DNA of 45,684 nt from Pseudomonas botevensis (GCF_019145475.1 NZ_JAHTKI010000033.1:1-45684); one strand, 5' to 3'. Positions 34,056 through 44,075 are shown, counted from the stretch's first letter. Made by a program: numbers and translations. Notes: a model not told the origin generated them from the letters alone.

Positions 34056-34103
34056 CCACAAAAGCGTCATCCACAACACCGGGCTTCGGCCACGGAGGGC
34101 ATC

Positions 34104-34796
34104 ATGAGCATCATTGAAAAGTTGAGCGAGCGCATCAGACAAAAAGGCCTCGGGCGCACCTTCGGCACGTTGTGGAAACGTTATGTGTTCTTCCATTGGG
34201 AGCTGTTGTGGATGGAGCGCGACCTGATCACCCCGGTCCCGCCGCACACGCTGCGCCCCTACGATGGCCTGCGCAAAGTCGACATCACGCCGCAGAACGC
34301 CGAGGCCTTCGGCAAGCACTTCGGCGACCGGGTCGGAACCATGGCGGAACTGGCCGTCGAAGGCCACACCGGGCACATGTACCTGGATGCCGACGGCCAC
34401 GCGGTGGCGTTCATCTGGGGCAGTCTGCGCGACTACCACGACCGCCACTATTACGGCTGCACGTTCCCGGTCAAACCCGGCGAGTTCTTCGAGTTCGGCG
34501 GCGAAATGACCCGCGCCTACTTCGGCAGCAGTCTGTCGGTGGATGTCCAGGTCGCCCTCTGGCAAGCCATGGCCGCCCAGGGCTGCCACAAAGTGGTGGA
34601 CGTCTGCGAAACCCACAACATTCCCGCGCTGAAACTGCACATCCGCATGGGCTACCACGAACAGGGCCGCGTCACCCACGTCTACGGCCTGTTCGGCCGC
34701 TGGCGCTTCTTCCGCGAAACCCGCTACGACGGTTCACGCCTGGAACCACTGCGCAAACCGGGGCGGGCGGGGGTTACGGCGGCTGCGCGGGCCTGA
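34104..34796 (+). CDS. GNAT-family acetyltransferase-like protein, copy 2
   Basis: 230 residues with GGAGGG before the ATG. It is a close paralogue of the protein at 31343: both share LLWMERDL, KHFGDRVGTMAEL, EGHTGHMYL, AVAFIWGS, YHDRHYYGC, FPVKPGEFFEFGGE, HNIxALKLHIRMGYHEQGR and a matching C-terminus, most of the length being identical or conservative. Differences concentrate at the N-terminal 40 residues and in the FFRETRYDGSRLEPL tail. It has its own upstream gap and candidate promoter, so it may be transcribed separately as well. Likely role: acylation of a polymer sugar, perhaps at another position or under other conditions than copy 1. The substrate is unknown. Confidence 0.82.
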   Translation: MSIIEKLSERIRQKGLGRTFGTLWKRYVFFHWELLWMERDLITPVPPHTLRPYDGLRKVDITPQNAEAFGKHFGDRVGTMAELAVEGHTGHMYLDADGHAVAFIWGSLRDYHDRHYYGCTFPVKPGEFFEFGGEMTRAYFGSSLSVDVQVALWQAMAAQGCHKVVDVCETHNIPALKLHIRMGYHEQGRVTHVYGLFGRWRFFRETRYDGSRLEPLRKPGRAGVTAAARA

Positions 34797-34812
34797 CAGC
34801 CTATATCCAACT

Positions 34813-34839
34813 GTAGGAGCAGCCTTCGGCAGCTCCTAC
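34813..34839. repeat. REP-like hairpin after the exopolysaccharide cluster
   Basis: GTAGGAGC and GCTCCTAC arms enclose GCC-TTC-GGC, giving a near-perfect stem with a three-base loop, 16 bp after the last GNAT gene. The GTAGGAGC(T/A)GCC core matches a common Pseudomonas REP type. There is no T-run after it on the plus strand. Confidence 0.75.
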
Positions 34840-34913
34840 AAAACCAACGACCTTTGCCTACAGACTCCGACGACACATCCAAAGTTGATGAGCGAAGTGG
34901 CTGACTGCCTGGC

Positions 34914-34931
34914 TGTATCCATACAGATACA
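34914..34931. promoter_or_regulatory. Palindromic operator candidate of the toxin-antitoxin operon
   Basis: TGTATC-CATACA-GATACA, with 6-bp inverted arms, ends eight bases before the toxin ATG. Type II antitoxins or toxin-antitoxin complexes usually bind such palindromes at their own promoter. The placement suggests autorepression; the -35/-10 boxes are not clear. Confidence 0.6.
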
Positions 34932-34939
34932 GTTTCCGG

Positions 34940-35233
34940 ATGAATTATCTCATCCAACAAACAGCAGTTTTCGCAGCATGGCACTCGTCTGTCAGGGATA
35001 TACGCGCCAAGGTAGCTATTGCCCGTCGCATTGATCGCGCGTCAGCAGGTAATCTAGGCGACATCAAACCAGTCGGTGATGGTGTGTCCGAGATGCGCGT
35101 GGATGTTGGTGCGGGGTATCGGGTCTACTTCACGATGCGTAACGGTGCAATCGTTGTTCTGCTGGCCGGAGGTGATAAATCCTCCCAAAGTGCAGATATC
35201 CGACGCGCAAAAAAAATGGCAAAGGAGGTTTAA
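34940..35233 (+). CDS. Type II toxin, RelE/HigB-like (toxin-first module)
   Basis: 97 residues. The RelE/ParE-type fold is seen in FAAWHSSVRDIRAKVAIARR, DRASAGNLGDIKPVGDGVSE, MRVDVGAGYRVYFTMRNGAI and VVLLAGGDKSSQSADIRRAK, matching the addiction-module killer proteins of the HI1419 type. Such proteins cleave mRNA at the ribosome or inhibit growth when free of antitoxin. Gene order is toxin then antitoxin, as in higBA and HI1419/HI1420. The stop TAA is two bases before the antitoxin GTG, and an AAAGGAGG ribosome site for the antitoxin lies within the end of this gene. GC is lower than in the exopolysaccharide operon, which suggests later acquisition. Confidence 0.9.
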   Translation: MNYLIQQTAVFAAWHSSVRDIRAKVAIARRIDRASAGNLGDIKPVGDGVSEMRVDVGAGYRVYFTMRNGAIVVLLAGGDKSSQSADIRRAKKMAKEV

Positions 35234-35235
35234 CA

Positions 35236-35544
35236 GTGAGCCAGACTTTGACAACTTTTGACATGGCGACACTGCTGGACAGTGACGAGGCCATTAGCGA
35301 GTACCTCTCCCAGGTATTGGCAGACGGCGACAACGAAGAGTTTCTTCGGGCAATCGGTTATGTGGTAAAGGCCCGTGGGATGACTCAAATAGCCAAGGAT
35401 TCGGGTATGGGCCGCGAAAGCCTGTACAAGGCTTTCGCGCCGGGTGCAAAACCCCGTTTTGATACGGTTCTAAAAGTCATTCACGCCCTTGGCATTGACC
35501 TTTGTGCTCAGCCAGGACATTCAATCAATCACTCGACGCGCTGA
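35236..35544 (+). CDS. Type II antitoxin, HTH protein of the HI1420/HigA-like type
   Basis: 102 residues from a GTG at 35236 preceded by AAAGGAGG; an ATG at 35263 would remove the conserved N-terminus. The start (TLTTFDMATLLDSDEAISEY) and helical YLSQVLADGDNEEFLRAIGY fit the family called putative addiction-module antidote. The helix-turn-helix is GMTQIAKDSGMGRESLYKAF, then FDTVLKVIHALGIDL. It should neutralise the upstream toxin and bind the palindrome at 34914-34931. Its last 20 bases overlap the end of the convergent methyltransferase gene. Confidence 0.9.
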   Translation: MSQTLTTFDMATLLDSDEAISEYLSQVLADGDNEEFLRAIGYVVKARGMTQIAKDSGMGRESLYKAFAPGAKPRFDTVLKVIHALGIDLCAQPGHSINHSTR

Positions 35545-36346
35545 TTTTCTGCACGACGAGGGTAAAACACATCGGCAGCTGCGCCTCCTGATTCAGGTAG
35601 CAGTCATACGCCTCCTCCCGGTTCGAGTGCGGGTATTCCTTGAAATGCGCGATGTTCAGCCCGGCGTCGATGGCCGCGCTGAAGATGGCGCCGAGGGTGT
35701 GTACGAACCAGTAGGACGCGGAGGCCGGTTGCTCGACCTTGCCGACGTAGACGATCGGTTCCTCCTGCACAAACGGCTCCTGGCGGAAATACGACGTCGC
35801 CAGGCGGAAGGGATCTGACGCCGCAGGATCGACCATCTCCAGAAACGGGTGGGTTTCGTAGATCACCAGGCGTCCGCCGGGCTTGAGGGTCGAGGCGACG
35901 TGACGGAAGAACTCGGCGATATCGGGCATCCAGTTGAGGACGCCGATGGTGATCAGGGCAACATCGAACCGCGCCAGCAGCGACGGCGGCAGATGATGGA
36001 TGTCGGCTTCGATGAATTGGGCATTGTGCGGGGATCGGACGTTCAGCTCACGGGCCTGTTCGAGAAACGCCGTCGACTGATCGACACCCACTACCTGCCG
36101 TGCGCCGAGGGCGAACAGCGAGAGGCTTTCACGGCCGTTGTTGCAACCCAGTTGCACGACGTCCTTGCCCTCGATACCGACCTGTTCCAGCACGCCGCGC
36201 AAGGTGTCGTCGAGGCAGGAAAAGCCAAGGTGCGTGACCTCGCCGAGCAAGGCCTGCCAGTCGGGCGAGTCCTGGTGATGGCGGGCAGAATCGTTCCACG
36301 CCTGACGATTGCTCTCGATCGCGGCTTTATTGTTTGGCACTTCCAT
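35525..36346 (-). CDS. Class I SAM-dependent methyltransferase
   Basis: 273 residues with GGAG before the ATG at 36346. The Rossmann-like methyltransferase signature is DVVQLGCNNGRESLSLFALG (motif I, with GCNNG in place of the usual GxGxG), VVGVDQSTAFLEQA (motif post I), FIEADIHHLP, FDVALITIGVLNWMPDIAEF and LKPGGRLVIYETHPF. The C-terminal part is aromatic-rich and unlike well-known small-molecule families. It is a soluble cytoplasmic enzyme. Its 3' end overlaps the antitoxin gene tail by 20 bases, convergent, so the toxin-antitoxin pair may have landed directly against it. The substrate is unknown. Confidence 0.88.
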   Translation of the reverse strand: MEVPNNKAAIESNRQAWNDSARHHQDSPDWQALLGEVTHLGFSCLDDTLRGVLEQVGIEGKDVVQLGCNNGRESLSLFALGARQVVGVDQSTAFLEQARELNVRSPHNAQFIEADIHHLPPSLLARFDVALITIGVLNWMPDIAEFFRHVASTLKPGGRLVIYETHPFLEMVDPAASDPFRLATSYFRQEPFVQEEPIVYVGKVEQPASASYWFVHTLGAIFSAAIDAGLNIAHFKEYPHSNREEAYDCYLNQEAQLPMCFTLVVQKISASSD

Positions 36347-36509
36347 GGCGCACTCCGGGCGATGCTCTGTATTGAGCGGCCCGAGTCTAGATCAGCCCGG
36401 CGTTGCCGGTTGTTATGAACTTGTAAGCCGACATCCCGGGCAACAGTGAATCCTGCACACGCAGCTATAGTTAATAGCCTTGGGGAAACACGCACTCGCA
36501 GGTGCCGCC

Positions 36510-36860
36510 ATGCAAACGCGCAACCGGCTGTTGTTGACTGGCTGTCTGCTCATCGCCACCCAGGCGCAAGCGCTGGACAGCAATTTCAATTATTACGGGC
36601 CGGACCAGCCCTTCGCCCACCCTGCTCCGCCGTCGCTCAATGCGCCACCGCCGCGCGACTATGAAGACGAGGCGCCGCAAGACTTCATCGTCATCCCTGA
36701 TCGCCACGTGTTCCACGACTCGCAACTGCCGACCGTAGCCGATGCCACCGTGCGGGTGTTCGTGCGTAGCTACGATCCTGAGCGCGGGATCTACGTCAAT
36801 GACGAAGTGCTCGATCCGACGTGCCTGCTGGAGTGTCTGAGCCGCCAGCAGCAACACTGA
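36510..36860 (+). CDS. Small exported protein of unknown function
   Basis: 116 residues from the ATG at 36510 with AGGTG upstream; an upstream in-frame TTG at 36480 would spoil the signal peptide. The signal is MQTRNRLLLTGCLLIATQ, cut near AQALDS. The mature protein is Pro- and acid-rich (FNYYGPDQPFAHPAPPSLNA, PPPRDYEDEAPQDFIVIPDR), then more ordered (DATVRVFVRSYDPERGIYVN). It ends with two Cys in DPTCLLECL, which could form a disulfide. It is divergent from the methyltransferase gene. A REPIN followed by a T-run lies just downstream and may end the transcript. I recognise no family. Confidence 0.75.
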   Translation: MQTRNRLLLTGCLLIATQAQALDSNFNYYGPDQPFAHPAPPSLNAPPPRDYEDEAPQDFIVIPDRHVFHDSQLPTVADATVRVFVRSYDPERGIYVNDEVLDPTCLLECLSRQQQH

Positions 36861-36883
36861 GCCTGGCAAACCAACGCCGACCC

Positions 36884-36972
36884 TGTGGGAGCGGGCTTGC
36901 TCGCGAATGCGTCGGATCAGTCAACGCTTCGCTGAACGACACTCCGCTTTCGCGGGCAAGCCCGCTCCCACA
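36884..36972. repeat. REPIN: two inverted Pseudomonas REP sequences
   Basis: TGTGGGAGCGGGCTTGCTCG at 36884-36903 and its inverted counterpart at about 36949-36972 (TTCGCGGGCAAGCCCGCTCC then CACA) flank about 40 bases, the classic GTGGGAGCGGGCTTGC REP family of fluorescent pseudomonads arranged as a REPIN. It lies between convergent genes. A TTTTTT run at 36975-36980 follows, so it may also serve as terminator for the small exported protein gene. Confidence 0.93.
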
Positions 36973-36996
36973 AGTTTTTTGAACACACTGCCGGCC

Positions 36997-38424
36997 TCAC
37001 CACTGGCGCTTGTCCGGCCGGGCCAGGCCGAGTTTTTCGATGCGATAGCGCAACATGTCGCGGCTCAGGCCCAGCAGACGGGCCGACTTGGTGACATTCC
37101 AGTCGGTCTTGTCGAGCATCTTGCGCACCATGTCGCGCTCGACTTCCGGCAGGTTCATCGATTCGTTGTTGCTGGCCGGGCGTGGTTCGAAGTGAGGGAC
37201 TTCATGCTGGTGCAGCGGCGGCTCGTCGACCAGGCTCATGCACACGTTCAACTGATGCGCGGCGATGGTGTCGCTCGGTGCCAGCAACACGGTCTGTTCA
37301 AGCATGTTGCGCAGTTCACGCACGTTGCCCGGCCAGGTGTAACTGAGCAGCAGTTCTTCGGCCTGCTGGCTGAAATGCAGGTTCGGCTTGCCGTAGCGCT
37401 TGCCGTGGCTGGCGAGAAAATGCCGGGCCAGCAGCAGGATGTCGTCGCCCCGGGCATACAGGCGCGGCACTTTGATCGAGATGATGCGCAGCCGGAAAAA
37501 CAGGTCGCGGCGGAACTTGCCCTGCTGGACCATCTGCTCGAGGTTGCAATTGGTGGCGCTGATCACCCGCAGGTTGACCTTGCGCTCCTTCACCGAGCCG
37601 ACCCGGCGAATCGTGCGGTCTTCCAGCAGCTTGAGCAGCTTGGCCTGCAACAGCAGGTCCATTTCGCCGATCTCATCGAGAAACAGCGTACCGCCGTCCG
37701 CCGCCTCGACCAGCCCGACCCGGCGATCCTTGGCGTCGGTGAACGCGCCCTTCTCATGGCCGAACAGTTCCGATTCCACCAGATTGGACGGAATCGATGC
37801 GCAGTTGAATTCGATGAACGGGCCTTTGCTGCGCGCGCCGTCGAAATGCAGGGCGCGCGCCACCAGTTCCTTGCCGGTGCCGGTCTCGCCTTCGACCAGC
37901 ACCGGCGGCAGATCGGAATTGGCCATGCGCCGCTCGGCGTCGAGCAATTGGCCGATCGTATTTTTCAGGTATTGCATCGGCGACGACTCGCCGATCAGCG
38001 CCTGGACCCCGGATTTCTGCGCCTCGCGCTCCTGATAGAACGACAGCGTGCGCTCCATCCGCTCGGTGGCCAGGGCCTTGTCCAGCAGCAGCTTCAGTTC
38101 CGGCAGCGCCACCGGTTTGGTGACGTAATGAAAGGCGCCCTCCTTCATGGCCACCACCGCGTCTTCGACGTTGCCGTAACCGGTCATCATGATCACTTTC
38201 AGATCCGGCGCGCTGACGCGCAGCTTCTGGATCAGGTCGTGCCCGCTCATGCCCGGCAGCGAGTTGTCGGTCAGCACCACGTCCGGCATGAAGCGGCCCA
38301 ATTGCTCCAGCGCGTCCTCGGCGCTATGGCAGACAGTCACCTCGAAGTCCTTGCGCTCCAGGTAGGTCTGAATATTTTCCGCCAACAGCTCGTCATCCTC
38401 GACCAGCAGAATGCTGTGTTCCAT
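36997..38424 (-). CDS. Sigma-54-dependent response regulator (NtrC/DctD-type; MnxR-like candidate)
   Basis: 475 residues from the ATG at 38424, with GGGAGGGG just upstream. Receiver domain: acidic pair D10/D11, phospho-acceptor Asp53 in LTDNSLPGMSG, Lys103 in VTKP. AAA+ domain about 140-380: Walker A GETGTGKE (179-186), Walker B LFLDEIGEMD (247-256), arginine-finger region FRRDLFFRLRII, and WPGNVRELRNML. The sigma-54 contact loop reads GAFTDA (226-231) rather than GAFTGA. A Fis-type HTH lies at the end (NVTKSARLLGLSRDMLRYRI). It overlaps the kinase gene by 32 bases, so kinase and regulator are a pair. The nearby -24/-12 promoter before the multicopper oxidase is an obvious target. Confidence 0.93.
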   Translation of the reverse strand: MEHSILLVEDDELLAENIQTYLERKDFEVTVCHSAEDALEQLGRFMPDVVLTDNSLPGMSGHDLIQKLRVSAPDLKVIMMTGYGNVEDAVVAMKEGAFHYVTKPVALPELKLLLDKALATERMERTLSFYQEREAQKSGVQALIGESSPMQYLKNTIGQLLDAERRMANSDLPPVLVEGETGTGKELVARALHFDGARSKGPFIEFNCASIPSNLVESELFGHEKGAFTDAKDRRVGLVEAADGGTLFLDEIGEMDLLLQAKLLKLLEDRTIRRVGSVKERKVNLRVISATNCNLEQMVQQGKFRRDLFFRLRIISIKVPRLYARGDDILLLARHFLASHGKRYGKPNLHFSQQAEELLLSYTWPGNVRELRNMLEQTVLLAPSDTIAAHQLNVCMSLVDEPPLHQHEVPHFEPRPASNNESMNLPEVERDMVRKMLDKTDWNVTKSARLLGLSRDMLRYRIEKLGLARPDKRQW

Positions 38425-39886
38425 ATTCCCCTCCCGATGCCACTTTAAAGTTAAGGCTGACTCGAGTTCCTTCCTGTTCGCGGCTGGTCAATACGACCGA
38501 GCCCTGAAACCGCTCCATGATTCTTTTGACCAACGCCAGGCCGACCCCGAGGCCGCCCTGCTTGGTGGTGAAAAACGGCTTGAACACCAGTTGCAGTTGC
38601 TGCGCGCTCATGCCTTTACCGGTGTCGCCCAGCGTCAGGCGCACCTGGCCGGCATGCGGTGTTTCAATCTCGACAGTCAGCACACCGCCCTTGGGCATCG
38701 CCTCCAGGGCATTGGCAAACAGGCTATTGAGAATTTGCGTCAACAGCACCTTTTGGCTGACGACCGGCGAGCAATGCTGCGGGGTGAATCGCACTTCGAC
38801 GCCGTTACGCCGGATCAACGCATCAAAGGCACCCAGGGTGTCCTCGACGGCCGGCAGCAGGTCCACCGCTTCACCGTCATCGCTCATGGGCCGCAACGAC
38901 ACCAGCAGTTCGCGGACCCAGCGCGACATGCGGTCGACCTGACTGATGATGTCGCCAATGTTGCGCTGAGCGCTCTGGCTCGCCACTTCCTGGGCAAGTT
39001 CGGCGCTGGAACGGATGGTTGCCAACGGGTTGCGCAAACTGTGCGCCACCGCCGAGGACATCTCGCCGAGGGCGACAAAGGTTTCGTTGCTGATCAGTTG
39101 CTGTTGCTGGCTTTGCAGCAGGCTCGAGGCGCGCCGCACGATCCAGAACAGCCCCAGATAAATCGCCGCGCCACCGAGGATCGTCGCCGCCCAGATCGAC
39201 GCGAAGCCGCGATCAATGCGCTCCACCAGATCCTCCGGCTCCTTGTAGATCTCGACCATCGCAACCACTTTGCTCCGGTCGGCGTTGAACATCGGAATGT
39301 AGTTTTCGATGAACAGGTATTTGGGCTCGCGGGACAACTGCTGCTCGGGTTTTTCTTCGTCGATCTGGTGGTAGCTGGAAGACACCGGCACCTTCATCTC
39401 GAACGACTCATCCAGTTCGTCATCGTCCTCGAAGCGCACGCCGATCAGTTCGGGGTTGGTCGACCAGATCACCGTGCGGTCCAGGGCATACACCGTCGCC
39501 AGCAAAATGTCCGGCAAGTGCTCGACGTGATCGAGAAACTCGCTGCGCGCCGCGTTATGCGCCGCCGGATCAACATCGGGATAGTGCGAGTCTTCGCGCG
39601 GATCGAGCATTTCGCCCATGGTGCGTTGCGGGTTGATACCGGCGTGACGGATTTCCGCCTCACCGATGGACTGCACGAATTGCGCCGTGAGCAATGAGTC
39701 GCGTTCGACGCTTTCGGTGACCACAAACCGGGTGGAGATGTAACCCAGGCCCAACGCCACCGCCGCGATGATGAAAAAGCTGGCCAGCGAGAACCAGCGC
39801 AGCAGATTGAACTGCCCGCCCCAGACCTTGATGGCCGCCAATGCTGCGTTCGGCGCAGCCGCTTTTTGTTCTTCCAGTCGTTGCAT
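38393..39886 (-). CDS. Membrane sensor histidine kinase, first of two paralogues (MnxS-like candidate)
   Basis: 497 residues. Membrane helices lie at about 33-52 and 230-250 around a periplasmic domain of about 175 residues (SVERDSLLTAQFVQSIGEAE; PDILLATVYALDRTVIWSTN; YLFIENYIPMFNADRSKVVA). The H-box is EMSSAVAHSLRNPLATIRSS with His282. The ATP-binding domain has an N-box in NSLFANALEAMPKGG, G1 GDTGKGMS, F-box KPFFTTK and G2 GGLGVGLALVKRIMERF. It belongs to the NtrB-like HPK4 type that pairs with sigma-54 regulators, and its gene overlaps the regulator gene. The second kinase (44076-45524) matches it along its whole length. The signal is unknown. Confidence 0.93.
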   Translation of the reverse strand: MQRLEEQKAAAPNAALAAIKVWGGQFNLLRWFSLASFFIIAAVALGLGYISTRFVVTESVERDSLLTAQFVQSIGEAEIRHAGINPQRTMGEMLDPREDSHYPDVDPAAHNAARSEFLDHVEHLPDILLATVYALDRTVIWSTNPELIGVRFEDDDELDESFEMKVPVSSSYHQIDEEKPEQQLSREPKYLFIENYIPMFNADRSKVVAMVEIYKEPEDLVERIDRGFASIWAATILGGAAIYLGLFWIVRRASSLLQSQQQQLISNETFVALGEMSSAVAHSLRNPLATIRSSAELAQEVASQSAQRNIGDIISQVDRMSRWVRELLVSLRPMSDDGEAVDLLPAVEDTLGAFDALIRRNGVEVRFTPQHCSPVVSQKVLLTQILNSLFANALEAMPKGGVLTVEIETPHAGQVRLTLGDTGKGMSAQQLQLVFKPFFTTKQGGLGVGLALVKRIMERFQGSVVLTSREQEGTRVSLNFKVASGGEYGTQHSAGRG

Positions 39887-39955
39887 GGGGGTGCCCTGGC
39901 GTTTTTTGTGTCGGGTCGGTTACCGCCGCCGTCACGAATGAGTGTAGGTGGCAAT

Positions 39956-39972
39956 AACCGTCACACACGGTT
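39956..39972. promoter_or_regulatory. Palindrome AACCGT-N5-ACGGTT between the SCO-cytochrome and kinase genes
   Basis: Perfect 6-bp arms at 39956-39961 and 39967-39972, in the 105-bp gap between the SCO-cytochrome stop (39992) and the first kinase start (39886). It could be a regulator site for the kinase-regulator pair or a weak transcript-end hairpin; no T-run follows on the minus strand. Confidence 0.5.
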
Positions 39973-39991
39973 CACTGATGCTATTTCGCCG

Positions 39992-41083
39992 CTATTGCAT
40001 ACGACTCACCGTTTCGCTCGCCGTACTGGCTGTTTCTGGCGTCAACGCCCCGTCGGCCAAGGGTTGCACGGACGGATGCTGGCGCTCGGTTTCGTTGTTC
40101 AGAAACTCGATGATCGACTGCGCCGACTGCTCGTCCAGACGCAGATTGGGCATCGGGATGCGCTCGTACTTCTCGAACAGTTGCAGTGCAATCGGGTCTT
40201 TTTCCGCCAGCACTTTGTCCGGTTCGCGAATCCAGCGATTGAGCCAGGCCGGATCGCGCTGGCGGGTCACGCCGATCAGGTCAGGGCCGATGTTGCGCAT
40301 GCCGATGCCTTCGCCGTCCTGCGGGCCGAGGCTGTGGCAGGAGGCGCAGCGGGTGCGGAACAGTTCCTCACCGTTGCTGGGCGGGCGGATCTGCGGGGCG
40401 TCGGCGTAGTTCTGTTCGGCGCTCGGCTGTTTCCAGTTCTGCAAGGTATTGGCCAGTTGATCGGCGAGGATCCACGGATTCTCGAACGGCGAAGCCTTCA
40501 TCCAGCGCCCGGTGCTCTGGTTGCCGACGATCAGGCTCAAGTTGTGATCCTTGCTGCGGCCGTTGTCGACGCCTTCGATGAACAGCCCGAGTTTCTTGCG
40601 CAGGTCGGTGACGTCTTCGAATTCACCGGTGAGGAATTTCCAGCCGGGGCCGACCTTGAAACGCTGCGAGTACGCCTTGAGCACTGCCGGCGTGTCACTC
40701 AACGGATCAATGCTGATCGAGTAGAAGAAGATGTCCTGCCCGACCCGGTCCCCCAGCAGTTTCTGCACCTGGCGCAAGCGCGCGGTTTCCAGCGGGCAGG
40801 AGTCGCTGCAGGAGGTGAAGATGAAATTGATCACCACCACCTTGTCTTTGATCAGGTCGTCGAAAAACCGCACCTGCCGACCGTCCTGGTCGGTCAGCAG
40901 GGTGTTGGGGAAATAGTCGCCACCCCAGGGGGTGGCGGATTCGGTCGCAGCGGCAGGCGCCGGTGCGCTGGCCTCGGGTTGCATCTGGTGCGCCACCAGC
41001 GCCCGGCTGCCAAGCAGACAGGTCACCAGTACCAGCACCAGATGCATGCCCAGGGCCTGGGAGCGCGGCGAACGTTGTGGCAT
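39992..41083 (-). CDS. SCO1/SenC-cytochrome c fusion protein
   Basis: 363 residues from the ATG at 41083, preferred over 41104 because AGGGAGG lies about eight bases upstream. A signal/anchor covers about 10-30. The SCO1/SenC copper-chaperone domain (about 50-215) has INFIFTSCSDSCPLE with the CxxxC copper site (Cys92, Cys96) and the distal His in DHNLSLIVG (His180). A monohaem cytochrome c domain follows: RCASCH (246-250) and a probable Met ligand in IPMPNLRL (Met311). It follows the multicopper oxidase gene by 17 bp, so it probably delivers copper to the oxidase, carries its electrons, or both. Such a fusion directly behind a multicopper oxidase argues for one periplasmic redox unit. Confidence 0.9.
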   Translation of the reverse strand: MPQRSPRSQALGMHLVLVLVTCLLGSRALVAHQMQPEASAPAPAAATESATPWGGDYFPNTLLTDQDGRQVRFFDDLIKDKVVVINFIFTSCSDSCPLETARLRQVQKLLGDRVGQDIFFYSISIDPLSDTPAVLKAYSQRFKVGPGWKFLTGEFEDVTDLRKKLGLFIEGVDNGRSKDHNLSLIVGNQSTGRWMKASPFENPWILADQLANTLQNWKQPSAEQNYADAPQIRPPSNGEELFRTRCASCHSLGPQDGEGIGMRNIGPDLIGVTRQRDPAWLNRWIREPDKVLAEKDPIALQLFEKYERIPMPNLRLDEQSAQSIIEFLNNETERQHPSVQPLADGALTPETASTASETVSRMQ

Positions 41084-41100
41084 GACGGCTCCCTCCCTTT

Positions 41101-43908
<2,808 letters not shown>

Positions 43909-43946
43909 CACCAGCCGCCTCATCTAAGGAAGGGGTGATGGTGTTT

Positions 43947-43962
43947 TGCAATTACCTCGCCA
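43947..43962 (-). promoter_or_regulatory. Sigma-54 promoter (-24/-12) of the multicopper oxidase operon
   Basis: On the minus strand the site reads TGGCGAG-GTAA-TTGCA, against the consensus TGGCACG-N4-TTGCA, with exact spacing and the invariant GG and GC. It ends 39 bp before the oxidase start at 43908, giving a predicted leader of about 28 bases. A sigma-54 activator with its own kinase is encoded in the same block. Confidence 0.8.
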
Positions 43963-43977
43963 ATAAATTATTTCCAG

Positions 43978-44050
43978 TTGTAACAAGGGTTTGGCCGCGC
44001 TGTTGAATTCCCCACTCCCCGGTGACCGGGGCCTGACACCCACTGCTGGG
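43978..44050. promoter_or_regulatory. Candidate upstream activator sites before the multicopper oxidase
   Basis: Three palindromes lie upstream of the -24 element: TTGTAACAA (43978-43986), CCCCGGTGACCGGGG (44017-44031, perfect) and CCCACTGCTGGG (44039-44050). The second is centred about 88 bases upstream of the predicted transcription start, a normal distance for a sigma-54 enhancer. It may instead be part of the terminator of the kinase gene that ends at 44076. Confidence 0.45.
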
Positions 44051-44075
44051 GGAAGTTCAGATTATTTTCGGGCAT

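Noticed and set aside
36907..38448. A 513-codon plus-strand frame opposite the sigma-54 regulator
   Set aside because: The minus strand encodes complete receiver, AAA+ and HTH domains; the plus frame is a shadow with no domain or ribosome site.
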